The notes: generated by a model from the letters alone, not told the origin. A stretch of 64,000 nucleotides of DNA from Ktedonospora formicarum (GCF_016587355.1 NZ_BNJF01000003.1:434001-498000), one strand, 5' to 3'; counted from the first letter of the stretch, positions 17,873 through 27,660 are shown. Translations and numbers: made by a program.

Positions 17873-18014
17873 GACCGTTCTCCGAAATTGACCCAAACAT
17901 GGACAGGCCATACTCAGCATTCGGTTCCTGCTTCAGCGCAGACAGCAAGCCTTTCGCTTGTCTTACATCTGCTCCACAGGCGTCACTTCCCGCAGAACTT
18001 GCGGTACGCCACGT
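17873..18014 (-). mobile_element. Right-end region of TnpB element, family B
   Basis: The last 140 bp before the flank match 62570-62720 and partly 21405-21520. The shared edge on the leftward strand is TTTCGGAGAACGG. In the related copy the sequence codes for a tail ending QEPNTKCGLSMFG, but here that tail is out of frame with TnpB. In such elements this region also encodes the guide-RNA scaffold. Confidence 0.6.
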
Positions 18015-19145
18015 TCATTGTGCCAACGCCGCGAGATTGTTGGCGGCATTGGCATCTCGGTCTTGCACGCTTCCACATTCCAGGCAGACAAAGACCCGAT
18101 CTGAAAGGGTGAGCGCTTCATTGATCCAGCCACAACACGAACAGGTTTTTGAAGAGGGTTCCCAGCGCGAGGCCAGCAGCACCTTCACCCCTGCCTGTTC
18201 GGCTTTGTAAAGGATCTGCCGCTTGAACTCGTACATGCCCACATCGGCGATGGCTCGAGCCAGCCTGCGGTTCTTGAGCATGCCTGCAATATTCAAATCC
18301 TCCAGGACGATCACACGCGGGCGCTCTTGATCGGGCTTGGTTCTCGCCACGATCTGAGCGGTTGCTTGGTGCAACGCGTCTTGGCGCACATTGGCGATGC
18401 GGGCATGCATCCGCGAGAGGCGCTGCTTGGCTTTCTGGCGATTGCGTGATCCTTTGGCCTTGCGACTCTGGCGCCGCGAGAGGCGTTGTAACGTCGTGAG
18501 TTTCTTGCGCAGTGCCTTGGGATTCTCGAAGGTGCGTCCATCAGAGAGGGTCGCCAGCCGCTTGATCCCCAGGTCCACTCCAATGACGTCACCTCTGGCT
18601 GGCTGGGGGTCTTTCGCTTGCTCGTGCACACAGATGGAGACAAACCATCTGCCTGCTTGCTCACGGATGGTGGCACTGCTGATCTTGCCATTCAGAGGGA
18701 AATAGCCATGCTCTTTGAGTCGGAGCATTCCTAAACGAGGCAACTGGATGGCATCAGGAAACACCCGAATGCTCCCAGTAAAGCGAGCGCCACCGATGGC
18801 CTTCTTCCGGCTTTTGAAGCGGGGATAGCCACACTTGCCTTTCCATGTGCCCTCTTTTTTGAGGCGGCATTTGCGAAAGAAATGTTTGAAGGCGGCATCC
18901 AGGTCACGCAGCCCCTCCTGAAAGGCACATTTGCTGACATCATACATCCAGGGCTCAGAGGGTTTGAGGGCATTGATGTCGCGATGCAGATCAATGGCGG
19001 TGGGCGTTTTCGCTCCTGCCTTGTAGGCCTCTTGTTTGCGGCGAAGGCCATAATTGAAGGCCCAGCGAGCGGCTCCAGCATGTTTGCGGCAGAGCGTCTT
19101 CTGCGCGTTATTGAGGTCAAGTTCTCCCCGATACCCATGGACCAT
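18015..19145 (-). CDS. tnpB: TnpB, RNA-guided nuclease of an IS605/IS1341-type element
   Basis: All catalytic parts are present in the 376-aa product: RuvC-I Asp in DVIGVDLGIKRLATLSDG, RuvC-II Glu in VIVLEDLNIAGML, zinc finger CSCCGW...CLECG and RuvC-III Asp in DRDANAANNLAAL. TnpB uses an RNA made from the element's right end to cut matching DNA and keep the element in place. No TnpA is nearby, as is common for IS1341-type elements. The start at 19145 has GGGAG upstream; a longer frame begins at 19229. The ORF stops 30-40 codons early relative to the copy at 62.6 kb, but after the catalytic core. Confidence 0.88.
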   Translation of the reverse strand: MVHGYRGELDLNNAQKTLCRKHAGAARWAFNYGLRRKQEAYKAGAKTPTAIDLHRDINALKPSEPWMYDVSKCAFQEGLRDLDAAFKHFFRKCRLKKEGTWKGKCGYPRFKSRKKAIGGARFTGSIRVFPDAIQLPRLGMLRLKEHGYFPLNGKISSATIREQAGRWFVSICVHEQAKDPQPARGDVIGVDLGIKRLATLSDGRTFENPKALRKKLTTLQRLSRRQSRKAKGSRNRQKAKQRLSRMHARIANVRQDALHQATAQIVARTKPDQERPRVIVLEDLNIAGMLKNRRLARAIADVGMYEFKRQILYKAEQAGVKVLLASRWEPSSKTCSCCGWINEALTLSDRVFVCLECGSVQDRDANAANNLAALAQ

Positions 19146-19701
19146 CTCTTGCTCTTCTCCCTCGGTGTTGAATGTAGAACAAATATACCAGAAAATCACA
19201 GCTTTGGCAAGGGGAGGAAGAGATGTCATTATTTGCCTCCATCTGTCTCAAGAAGAGGAAACATTATAACCCTCAATGAGCAGACGGTACCACAGGATGC
19301 CAACCAACTCTTGATGATGGTGAACGCGCTGCATTTTCGGATCATCACAGGACCTCAAGCGGGCACGGACATCGTGGTCGGGCATGCGGAAGCGGGGATC
19401 ACGCTCTCCTAATCCGTAGCGGTTGCTCCCTGAGGGAGCAACCACGCTTCATACCAATATTTATACTTTGCAATCATATCTCTTCTCATATTCAGTATTA
19501 TGGTAGTATACTTGCTTATTTGAATATTGCCTGTATAATTAATATTAGAACCTCTATTACTTTTAGCCAACGGGAGAGAAAAAACGGCATAAATACTACA
19601 TTGAAACAAATTCGCTCTTGCTTTGCTCCTATATCCAATGTGCTGATAAGGCACTAGTATAGATAAGGAGAAAGCACTTCTCCATAAGGGAATGCATTTT
19701 T
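19146..19701. other. Element left end, hairpin and desaturase upstream region
   Basis: A rightward open stretch (about 19270-19412) reads ANQLLMMVNALHFRIITG and GTDIVVGHAEAGITLS, possibly the end of a gene split by the TnpB element. A perfect hairpin follows at 19421-19443 (GGTTGCTCCC, TGA, GGGAGCAACC), a likely terminator. The rest is AT-rich and probably holds the desaturase promoter. Confidence 0.45.
19421..19443 (+). terminator. 10-bp perfect hairpin
   Basis: GGTTGCTCCC and GGGAGCAACC pair around TGA, right after a rightward open frame that ends at 19412. Confidence 0.5.
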
Positions 19702-20781
19702 ATGAGAGCGAAACAATCCTCCACATCCGTGTTATCGAATGATGATATGACGTCATCCCCAATACATTATGCTACGCCAGAGGGCATTGGGAATGAGTAT
19801 GCCGAACTCAAACAACTGATGAAGCAAAGAGGGCTGTTGGACAAACAGCCTATCTATTATACTTATAGAGTTGCTCTTCTTCTGGGTTTACTTGCTATTG
19901 GAGTCTTCATCTTTCTGTTTGCCCAGATGTTGTGGTTACAACTCCTTGATGCGGTCTATCTCGCCTTTGTTTTCGCTCAGATTGGCTTGCTCAGCCATGA
20001 GGCAGGTCACCGCCAAATGTTTACTCGTTCGTGGAAACACGATCTGCTGGGTCTAGTAGGAGGAAACCTCTTGATCGGCATGAGCTATGCCTGGTGGCTT
20101 GACAAGCATAATAAGCATCATAGTCATCCTAATCAAGTGGATATGGACCCTGATATTGAGATTCCATTGCTTGAATTTACAGGCATGGAAGATGTGAAGC
20201 ACATGGGCCCGCCACGGCAATTTCTGGTAAAGCACCAGGCATTGCTCTTCTTTCCGGCGTTAATGACGGTCGCAGCCGATCTCCAATATAAGAGCATCGC
20301 GTTCCTCTTGCACCAGAAAGCCAGGTACAAACGCCTTGAGTGGCTTCTCGTGATTGCGCATTACGTCTTGTATTTCGCCTTTGTCTTCTCGCATGTATCG
20401 CTTTGGTCGGGCATCCTCTTTATTGCTATTCACCAGGCGCTCACTGGGTTTTACCTCGGATCGATTTTTGCTCCCAACCATAAAGGCATGCCTGTCCTTG
20501 AGAAAGGGAGCCAAATCAGTTTCTTACATCGTCAGGTGATGACTTCCCGTAACATTCATGCACACCCACTGACCGATTTTCTCTATGGTGGTTTAAATTA
20601 CCAGATTGAGCACCACTTATTTCCAAGCATGCCTCGCAATAAGTTGAAAGAAGCACAGCATATTGTGAAAACATTTTGCCAGGAGCGCGCTATCCCCTAT
20701 CACGAGACGGGTATCATACAGTCTTTTCAAGAGATACTCCAACATTTATACCAGATTGGCGCACCACTGCGGAGAGCCTGA
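19702..20781 (+). CDS. Membrane fatty-acid desaturase
   Basis: The 359-aa protein carries the three histidine boxes of membrane di-iron desaturases: HEAGH, HNKHHSHP and QIEHHLFP. Hydrophobic blocks (ALLLGLLAIGVFIFLFAQ, WLLVIAHYVLYFAFVFS) separate them in the usual four-helix arrangement. It resembles the DesA3-type group that desaturates acyl-lipid or acyl-CoA chains with an external electron donor, which helps keep membranes fluid. The spacing of boxes matches active members. It is monocistronic; a small GGAGAA/TTCTCC hairpin lies just upstream of its weak ribosome site. Confidence 0.9.
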   Translation: MRAKQSSTSVLSNDDMTSSPIHYATPEGIGNEYAELKQLMKQRGLLDKQPIYYTYRVALLLGLLAIGVFIFLFAQMLWLQLLDAVYLAFVFAQIGLLSHEAGHRQMFTRSWKHDLLGLVGGNLLIGMSYAWWLDKHNKHHSHPNQVDMDPDIEIPLLEFTGMEDVKHMGPPRQFLVKHQALLFFPALMTVAADLQYKSIAFLLHQKARYKRLEWLLVIAHYVLYFAFVFSHVSLWSGILFIAIHQALTGFYLGSIFAPNHKGMPVLEKGSQISFLHRQVMTSRNIHAHPLTDFLYGGLNYQIEHHLFPSMPRNKLKEAQHIVKTFCQERAIPYHETGIIQSFQEILQHLYQIGAPLRRA

Positions 20782-21091
20782 GCGGGAGAAAATGGCGACA
20801 GAAGCAGGAAATCCTGCGATGAATATGCCAGGGAAAGGGCAGAGATAGACCAGCTTATCGCGCGAGAGCTGAGAAGTGGAAGAAGGGGCTCTTTCGTGAT
20901 TTACACAAGACATATCTCTGTTTGCTATATATGCAAATCTGGTCAGATGGCATGCAGCAAGCTCCTTTCACAATCAGCAAAACAACGAAGGAAAAACAGA
21001 AAAGCGCACAGCAATCAGCAAACCAGACACCGAGAAGGCACCTCCCCTTTCTTGAGGAGGCGCCCTCTCGGCTCACATCACTCAGAAAGGG
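20782..21091. other. Intergenic region with terminator-like hairpin
   Basis: At 21037-21066 an imperfect stem (GGCACCTCC with GGAGGCGCC) lies just after the leftward small peptide gene and is its likely terminator. Nothing else is recognised. Confidence 0.45.
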
Positions 21092-21247
21092 CTACTCACC
21101 CGTGAGGTTGTCGAAAATGTGCTGTGCGACCTCTGGGGCGAGCTCGCCACCCCCGAACTGTGCGTCTGCCCTCAAGAACTCCATAGTGACCTCGTCGCCG
21201 CTGGAGCTGTCCGTGGAGTCAGACGACTGCTTCTCTTCCTTTGCCAC
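21092..21247 (-). CDS. Acidic 51-aa peptide with double-glycine-like site, unknown
   Basis: A perfect AGGAGG sits 5 nt before a GTG start. The product begins VAKEEKQSSDSTDSSSGDEV, continues TMEFLRADAQFGGG and ends ELAPEVAQHIFDNLTGE. It is very acidic and Ser-rich at first, then has a GGG followed by an amphipathic helix. Codon use is GC-rich, unlike its surroundings. The layout recalls precursors of secreted or modified peptides cut after GG, but no modifying enzyme or transporter is adjacent. A CPBP protease lies 0.9 kb upstream on the same strand and a desaturase 0.3 kb away. No family recognised. Confidence 0.55.
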   Translation of the reverse strand: MAKEEKQSSDSTDSSSGDEVTMEFLRADAQFGGGELAPEVAQHIFDNLTGE

Positions 21248-21404
21248 TGTTACCTCCTATGATTCATTCAATGGCCTCTTGGTTCCTCTGAATGCGGATC
21301 TGTGGAAGCATCCAGTTCCTCACAAACCACTCGCGTTCAGAAGGTTCCCGAGTCGAGGAGCAAATGAGGATCAGCAATGAAAGGAAACAAGCACATCCGT
21401 TATC

Positions 21405-21520
21405 CGAAACTTCCTCAAATATGGACAAGCCATATCTCGCGTTCGGTTCCTGCTTCAACGAACAACGTGCCTGGAGAGACCAGGTCTTACAGGATCTCCA
21501 CAGGCGTGCATTCCGAACTA
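21405..21520 (-). mobile_element. Right-end remnant of TnpB family B
   Basis: The segment matches the right ends at 17873 and 62570, including coding for KQEPNARYGLSIF and the edge TTTCGGATAACGG. No TnpB body remains. Confidence 0.55.
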
Positions 21521-22181
21521 TTGCTATTTTGTAAAACAACTTGACAGCTATGAGAGAGGTCATCACCTTCAATTGCAACACCACTCGATCTGATAGATTC
21601 TTTAGGGTACGAGGCACTGGAAAGATAGTACAATATGCTACTAATAAATTGATATTCTTAATCCGCCATCGAGCCGTCATTAATTAATCTACTGTAACGC
21701 TAACAGCTAGAAGGAGACTGACGGAGGAATTGGCTGAGTTGTTTGGACTGGCTCTTTCAAAATAAGGTGGGGCTGAGAATGAACAGAAAAGGCAGGCACG
21801 CTCTATCTCTCCTCTTCTATTTAAGAGAGAATGCAAATTGATCAGGAGGTATGGAATCTGAAGCGACGCAGAATTTGTCTGAGTGAGTGAGAAAACAGGA
21901 TGGTGCCTACCCACGCGTCAAGATCTGCACAAAAGAACAACCACCTCAGTTTTGAGCAACTGTTACGAAGTTTTCACTCGTTGATCTTTTTACACAGTAG
22001 CACGATGACCCCTCCCCTTCGAACAACGCTCCAAGAGATGGAAAGCGTTTCTCTTGCCAGAGAAAGGAAATGTCCAATATAGAACGTTTTTTCTTCCTTG
22101 TTGCGTGTATGGTACCATGCTATCGTCTCTCTGTCAATGCATCTCACTGTGCGCAACAAACGCACGTTTGATCATGTTTGC
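21521..22181. other. No gene recognised
   Basis: Short open frames only, without ribosome sites or coding-like composition. The stretch separates the TnpB remnant from the end of the CPBP protease gene. Confidence 0.4.
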
Positions 22182-23234
22182 TCATAGTTTTGATTGCTGT
22201 TCTTCTACTCCTTCTTCTGTAACCTCTGATTGCGCTGCTTGAGAAGCCTGCTGTCGCCAAGTTGGTTTCACAATGCGATGCTGCTGCGCTGCGCGAATAC
22301 AAAGGAGAAACCCTACCATACAGACAATGAAGATGGCTACCAGCCCGGCTTCTGGCCCAAAAGCCCCTCCCGTCCACACCTCTTGCCCGGTGATAGAGGC
22401 CGAGAAGAAGCCGCCATACGTGGCATGTCCTGAGACCTGCGCGCCAAAGAAGGGTCCCTCAAAAAAGTTCCAGCCTAAATGCAGGCCGATCACCCACCAC
22501 AGGTTTCGTGTCAGTAGATAGATAGCCACCATAACAACTCCACTCGTGAGCGCAACTGCTAGCGTGCTCACCAGGGTGGCACCTGGATTCGTCGAGTGAA
22601 GTATGCCAAAGGCAAGAGCGCTGATTATTAACGCAATCCATGAGCCAAGAGCACGTTCCAGTAAACGGAAGATCATCCCACGAAACACCAGTTCTTCCTG
22701 TATAGCCGCTGCCAACAAGAGAAGCAGAGGGGCCGCGATAGGCAGAAGGCCAAATCCAATGGCAATAAAGAGCAGATAATGAATGAAACCAAGCTTCCTT
22801 TTCCCCTTGTTTCTCCAAAGGAGTAAGGCAAGCAAGCCCGATGCGATAATGAGCACCACAAGTTGAACGGCATTGAGCGGCTGAATACCTGTAATATGAT
22901 AGCCGCCAGTTATTGCCAACACGACAATGACACTGGCTATCAAACCACCGCCGCACAGAAAACCAAGGAAGAGCGGGCGGCCCCAACGCTTCCGTGGCAA
23001 GCCCATATCGGCAAGTGAACGATGCTCAAGCCACCTACTTGCCAGGAACAGAACACCAACGATGACGCAGGCATAGCAGACGTTCGCGAGTGTGTCACCA
23101 AAGGGGCTCTGAAGAAACGCTTCAGGGAATATATTCAGCAGGGATTGAAGTAAGATGACCAGGATAGAAACCGCCGCGACTTCGATTGCCATTTGCACAA
23201 GTGCTAATGATAGCAGACGACGTAGAAAAGTCAT
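22182..23234 (-). CDS. CPBP-family intramembrane metalloprotease
   Basis: The 350-aa protein has about eight hydrophobic segments and the three CPBP (Abi) motifs in order: EELVFRG with the glutamate pair, FGILHSTNPG with a metal-ligand His, and GLHLGWNFFEG with the last His and Asn. These proteases cut substrates in the membrane; relatives process CAAX proteins, peptide signals or bacteriocins, or confer immunity. GAGG lies upstream of the ATG at 23234. It is monocistronic. A small peptide gene downstream could be a substrate, but this is only a guess from proximity. Confidence 0.88.
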   Translation of the reverse strand: MTFLRRLLSLALVQMAIEVAAVSILVILLQSLLNIFPEAFLQSPFGDTLANVCYACVIVGVLFLASRWLEHRSLADMGLPRKRWGRPLFLGFLCGGGLIASVIVVLAITGGYHITGIQPLNAVQLVVLIIASGLLALLLWRNKGKRKLGFIHYLLFIAIGFGLLPIAAPLLLLLAAAIQEELVFRGMIFRLLERALGSWIALIISALAFGILHSTNPGATLVSTLAVALTSGVVMVAIYLLTRNLWWVIGLHLGWNFFEGPFFGAQVSGHATYGGFFSASITGQEVWTGGAFGPEAGLVAIFIVCMVGFLLCIRAAQQHRIVKPTWRQQASQAAQSEVTEEGVEEQQSKL

Positions 23235-23392
23235 ATCGGTCCTCTTTCTGTCGGTGATCCACAACACTCCTTGATCAAGAAAACCATTGCGATCAAAGGT
23301 CTGTTATGCTTCACAAAGATTGGGTAATGATGAGAAACAAGGCAAACTGTTCCATACCAGAGATTGAAAAACCTGAGAGGCAAGGAAGAGGC

Positions 23393-24621
23393 CTATCTTT
23401 TAAAACTGGCAAGTAGCTCAAGCGTTTGGCACTGAAGGATCAGTGTAATTCGCGCCGAACTCAAAACGTCGCTTATGCTGGCAAGTATAGCGGGTTGCCC
23501 TTCATATTCAATAAACTCTTCCGGATCTATAACACAGCGTTCATGTTCCAGAACAAATTGATAGGCAGGAGGATAGGTCACACAGAGCGAGAAGATGCCA
23601 GATGTGGTCTTCCCGCAAGAAGGACATTCAAGCGCAATGCCAAGCCGCCTATAGAAAGGCGCAGGCAAGATTTCAGGCTCAATGCCACCTAATGGCGCAA
23701 GCTCATTACAGCCTGGACAATGTTGATAGCCAGCCGCAAATGCTTGCGCATAAAAGGCTGGCACAGTCTGTAACACCCGCTTAAAGGCGGGGCGAAAGGA
23801 GCGTATATCAGAGAACGAGATGATATTACCAGGACGAATAATGTCGATACCAGTTTTTGAGGAACAATCCGGGCAACGCAGCCACAGACCAACTTCCCCC
23901 CAGTCTGCTCCTCAAAGAGACCTTGCAGCCGCCGGCGTCCACAGATATAACACCAGATACTGGTCTCACGCCAGCCCTGAACGAGGCTATCGCTACTGAG
24001 TGGCAGGCCAAATGCCTGTGCGTCATTGCGCAATTCGCCATTAAGAACCCCTTGCAATTGGCGACGAGCACGATGGAGTCTGACCTCCAACGCATTGATC
24101 GTCATACCCAATTGCAATGCAACCTCACGTTGTGGCATTTCAGCAATGTAGTACATCTCTAGAGCCTTACGCGCTGTAGCTGGCAGGTAATTCATGGCCC
24201 GATCAAGAAGCATTGCTAGATCCTGACGATTAAGTTCTTCCGCAAGATCAAGCATCTGTGGATCAGGAATATCGCTCTCAATGTCGCTCTCCTGCACACT
24301 TGGTAAGGGCTGTTGACGACGATTGATAGTTCCCTGCGTCCGTGTCCAACGCATGCTCATGTTGCGACAAATGCCATTGAGCCAGGCTTCAAAGTGAGCG
24401 GGCATGCGTAAATGAGCAAGATGTTGCCAGGCATTTATAAGCGTCTCCTGCACAACATCCTCTACGCCATCAGGGGCGACACCATATGCCAGAGCAATGC
24501 GAGTGAGGCGCGGCTGAGCCGCCTCCAAGAGCTTTTCCAGATCGTTTGTGAGTATCGTGAACTCATCCTCTTCGAAGGGAACCCCTTCATTTATTGAGCT
24601 ATCTTTGTTATACATAGGCAT
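23393..24621 (-). pseudogene. ECF sigma factor with zinc-ribbon tail, frameshifted at a G run
   Basis: Sigma region 2 is seen in GVEDVVQETLINAWQHL and region 4 in EMPQREVALQLGMTINALE, with the DNA-contacting helix-turn-helix. A C-terminal extension follows with Cys pairs CYICG, CPDC, CPGC and CPSCG. The frame breaks at a six-G run (23896-23901): adding one G joins the parts as GGEVGLWLRCPDC and gives about 400 residues. As written, translation leaves the correct frame after region 4, so the sigma part may still be made with a junk tail. No anti-sigma gene is adjacent, so the zinc ribbons may control activity. Confidence 0.7.
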
Positions 24622-25111
24622 TTTTATAGCAAATATAGAGTCAAATTACCTCTCTTTAGCTTTCCGCTTCTATGTCGTGCTTGAACCTCAAAACCTTACA
24701 CAAAAAAATAGTTTTTTCAATCTATATCTCTAGTAGACATGAAGAATGGCAAAAAGTGGCAAGAGCCAGTCAGATCCACAACTATCATCAGGCGCTCAAA
24801 TAGACCGTGTCCCAGCATACTATATATCACCGCCACGCTAAAAGCTCTAGCAGCCCGAAAAGCGTACAGCCATCATCGATTTTGACGATGAAACCAAACT
24901 CATCTTCAATCCGTATTGGTGGCCTTCAGAAGCCAAAGCGAGAAGGCAAGCGTATAGGCAAATTACCAATGATTGATCCTGCTGCGAAACTCACAGGGGA
25001 AAAGAACCACCCATTTTAACTCAAAACCATTGTGTGAAGTACACCTATCGCTCTCTTTGTGTCCATGTGGGAATTTCCATGGAGCTAACCCAAGCTTGCT
25101 GAAAGGAGATC
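24622..25111. other. Sigma upstream region and a C-terminal gene fragment
   Basis: At about 24850-24978 a rightward stretch reads KRTAIIDFDDETKLIFNP then YWWPSEAKARRQAY and stops. It looks like the end of a real protein but has no start. The remainder shows no gene. Confidence 0.35.
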
Positions 25112-25279
25112 ATGAGGCGTGGTGCTAAGAAGCTGAGGTGGAAACAGAGCAAGCGCTACCAGGCCACCCGACGGCGCAAGAGCCTGCATGGCCGCAAAGT
25201 CCATGAAGCGGTGGCGTTGGGCAAGACCATCATCATCGAGAAGATTTCCTACAAGGCATGGCAGAAGCAGTTTGGCAAA
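25112..25279 (+). pseudogene. TnpB gene A, 5' exon fragment
   Basis: The 56 codons match the central part of the TnpB at 45.8-47.0 kb: KQSKRYQATRRRK, KSLHGRKVHE and KTIIIEKISYKAWQKQFGK, which includes the RuvC-II glutamate. About a dozen residues between RRRK and SLHGRK are missing relative to that copy. Everything upstream, including RuvC-I, is lost. It ends exactly where the group II intron begins and continues at 27667. Confidence 0.75.
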
Positions 25280-25860
25280 GTGCGATCCGTTTCGTCGAAA
25301 TCGAGAAGATCGAGGGATGACGAGCTCGCGAACACGAGACAACTTGTTGCCTGATGAGAGGTGTAATTCCTCTCTCCTCTGGTGATGAGGAAACAGCATA
25401 AACCCTGGAGTAGCGACTGGTCATCAATCTCCAAAGCGGGTTTAAATGAGGATAAGACAGGAGTCTGCCCTGTTGATCTCTTCTAGCAGGCTATTACGGT
25501 CAGCAGTTCGTCTAACAAGACGGATGAAACGAATGCATGAAAGAACCATCGTTAACTGTACCAAGCCTACGCAGAATAAGAGGCTTGCCCAAAAAGGGAA
25601 CATGAACTGGAGAAGGGATTTTTGCCGCTCTTCTCATCACCCAAAGAGTTCATCGGTGGATAGTGCAGACCTACGATAGCGCAAAACAGGTAACAGGAAC
25701 GGAATAACCAGGTCAAGGCTCTCAAGGGAGGTCGATACCATGAGCAGGTGCCAACCGTATGCCTCTCCTGGCGAGATCGCTTAAAAAGCGAATGCCTGGA
25801 GTAACGTCCAGGATATGCTGACGTAAGCGCGGTAGTACAGAAGGAAAAGGCACAAGTACG

Positions 25861-27660
25861 ATGGCAGAGAGGAAAGCATCCAGGATCAAAACCTCAAAGA
25901 AGGCCAATGACCCTGAGAGTGAGGCTTGGAGCAGCATTCCCTGGCGCAAGCTAGAGAAACATTGCTTCCGCATCCAAAAGCGCATTTTCCGAGCGAGTCA
26001 ACAAGGCAACCAAAGAGCAGTACAGAAACTTCAGAAACTGCTGATCAAGTCGGAAGCAGCCCGAACCCTGGCGGTACGAAAGGTGACGCAGGATAATCAG
26101 GGAAAAAAGACGGCTGGGATTGACGGAGTAAAATCAGTCAAACCGGCACAAAGACTTGATCTTGTGAAACACATCCATCCTCAACAATGGCCCGAAAAAT
26201 CGCCCCCCGTCCGAAGAATCCACATTCCGAAACCGGGAAAGCAAGAGAAAAGGCCATTAGGCATTCCCGTTCTCTCGGAGCGAGCGCGACAAATGCTCGT
26301 CAAACTTGCCCTTGAACCAGAATGGGAGGCCAAGTTCGAGATCAATAGTTATGGTTTTCGTCCCGGTCGTTCCTGCCATGACGCGATCGATGCAATCTTT
26401 ATCAGCATCAAACACAAAGGAAAATTTGTGCTAGATGCTGATATTGCAGGTTGTTTTGACAACATCAACCATGAAGAACTGATAAGGAAACTTACGACCT
26501 ATCCACAACTGACTCAGGCGATCACAACATGGTTAAAAGCGGGTGCGATTGAAAATGAAATGTTTGTGAAAACAGAAGCAGGAACTCCGCAAGGAGGAGT
26601 AATTTCTCCATTACTGGCAAATATTGCATTACACGGACTAGAAACGACCATAACAAGCGCATATAAGCCCAAGGAGGGTATTCCTCAAGTCATCCGATAT
26701 GCTGATGATTTTGTGGTGTTACACCCGACAGAGGAAGGAGTAAAGAAAGCCCAGACACTAGCCATACAGTGGTTACAAACCATAGGGTTAGAGCTAAAAC
26801 CAAGTAAAACAAAAATCGCCCATACACTCAAAGCACGAGGAGGTCCAGCTGGATTTGACTTTCTGGGCTTCACCATCCGACAATTTCCCGTAGGGAAAAC
26901 GCACACGGGGAAGAATGGACACGGAAAACCTCTCGGGTTTAAAACCATTATTAAGCCAGAGAAAGAAAAAGTCAAACGACACCTCCGAGACATTCAACAA
27001 GTGGTACGATCACTGAAAGGAGCACCACAAGAGAAGCTTATTGCGGAGTTAAATCCTAAAATCGTAGGATGGTCAAGATACTATCAAACGGTGGTCTCGA
27101 AAGAGACCTACCAGAAATGCGATCATCTGGTCTACCAAAAACTGCGTTCATGGGCAAAATTCAGGCATCCACACAAGAACACACAATGGAGAACGGAAAA
27201 ATACTGGAAAACAGTAGGAGAACGCCATTGGGTCTTTGGGAATGGAGAACTCAACCTGAAAAACCACCGCGACACAGTAATCAAAAGGCATGTGAAAGTC
27301 AAAGGAGCAGCAAGCCCTTACGATGGAAACTTGGTCTATTGGAGCCAGCGAATAGCAAACCATTCCATGACAAAAGGCAAACTCGCAAAGCTCTTACGAA
27401 AACAACAGGGCAAATGTAGGTGGTGTGAACTCATATTTCGAGAGGGTGACCTGATAGAAATTGACCACATCGATTGCAATCACAGCAACGATGTACTGCA
27501 CAATCTCATGGCAATTCATCGACACTGCCATGACGAAAGACACGCGAGGTTGCAAAAGACGAGCATCAATGACAATGACTGTACAACTGAGGAGCCGTGT
27601 GAGGTGAAAATCTCAAGCACGGTTCTGAAGCCGAGCAGAGGAGGTGACTCCTCTGCTTAG
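25861..27660 (+). CDS. ltrA: Group II intron-encoded protein: reverse transcriptase, maturase, HNH
   Basis: The 599-aa protein has RT blocks AGIDGVKSV, HIPKPGKQEKRPLGIPVL, FRPGRSCHDAI, DADIAGCFDNINHEEL, AGTPQGGVISPLLANIAL and the catalytic YADD at 280-283. A thumb/maturase X domain follows (LNPKIVGWSRYYQTVVS), then an HNH nuclease starting at Cys519 with CRWC, EIDHIDCNHSND and HRHCHDERHA. It splices the intron and drives retrohoming. All key residues look intact. The stop lies six bases before the intron end, so the frame runs through domains V and VI, ending TVLKPSRGGDSSA. Confidence 0.93.
   Translation: MAERKASRIKTSKKANDPESEAWSSIPWRKLEKHCFRIQKRIFRASQQGNQRAVQKLQKLLIKSEAARTLAVRKVTQDNQGKKTAGIDGVKSVKPAQRLDLVKHIHPQQWPEKSPPVRRIHIPKPGKQEKRPLGIPVLSERARQMLVKLALEPEWEAKFEINSYGFRPGRSCHDAIDAIFISIKHKGKFVLDADIAGCFDNINHEELIRKLTTYPQLTQAITTWLKAGAIENEMFVKTEAGTPQGGVISPLLANIALHGLETTITSAYKPKEGIPQVIRYADDFVVLHPTEEGVKKAQTLAIQWLQTIGLELKPSKTKIAHTLKARGGPAGFDFLGFTIRQFPVGKTHTGKNGHGKPLGFKTIIKPEKEKVKRHLRDIQQVVRSLKGAPQEKLIAELNPKIVGWSRYYQTVVSKETYQKCDHLVYQKLRSWAKFRHPHKNTQWRTEKYWKTVGERHWVFGNGELNLKNHRDTVIKRHVKVKGAASPYDGNLVYWSQRIANHSMTKGKLAKLLRKQQGKCRWCELIFREGDLIEIDHIDCNHSNDVLHNLMAIHRHCHDERHARLQKTSINDNDCTTEEPCEVKISSTVLKPSRGGDSSA
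27592..27660 (+). ncRNA. Group II intron domains V and VI
   Basis: Domain V pairs GAGCCGTG with CACGGTTC and has a GAAA tetraloop. Domain VI is a 10-bp stem closed by GTGA with an unpaired A near its 3' side, the probable branch point. Both overlap the last 22 codons of the intron protein. Confidence 0.8.

Noticed and set aside
18882..19412. 176-codon rightward ORF across the TnpB 5' region
   Set aside because: Most of it is antisense to TnpB; only the last 50 codons could be a real fragment and these are mentioned in the intergenic entry.
20922..21380. 152-codon rightward ORF
   Set aside because: Its middle is antisense to the small peptide gene, which has a perfect ribosome site, and its end is antisense to a TnpB remnant.
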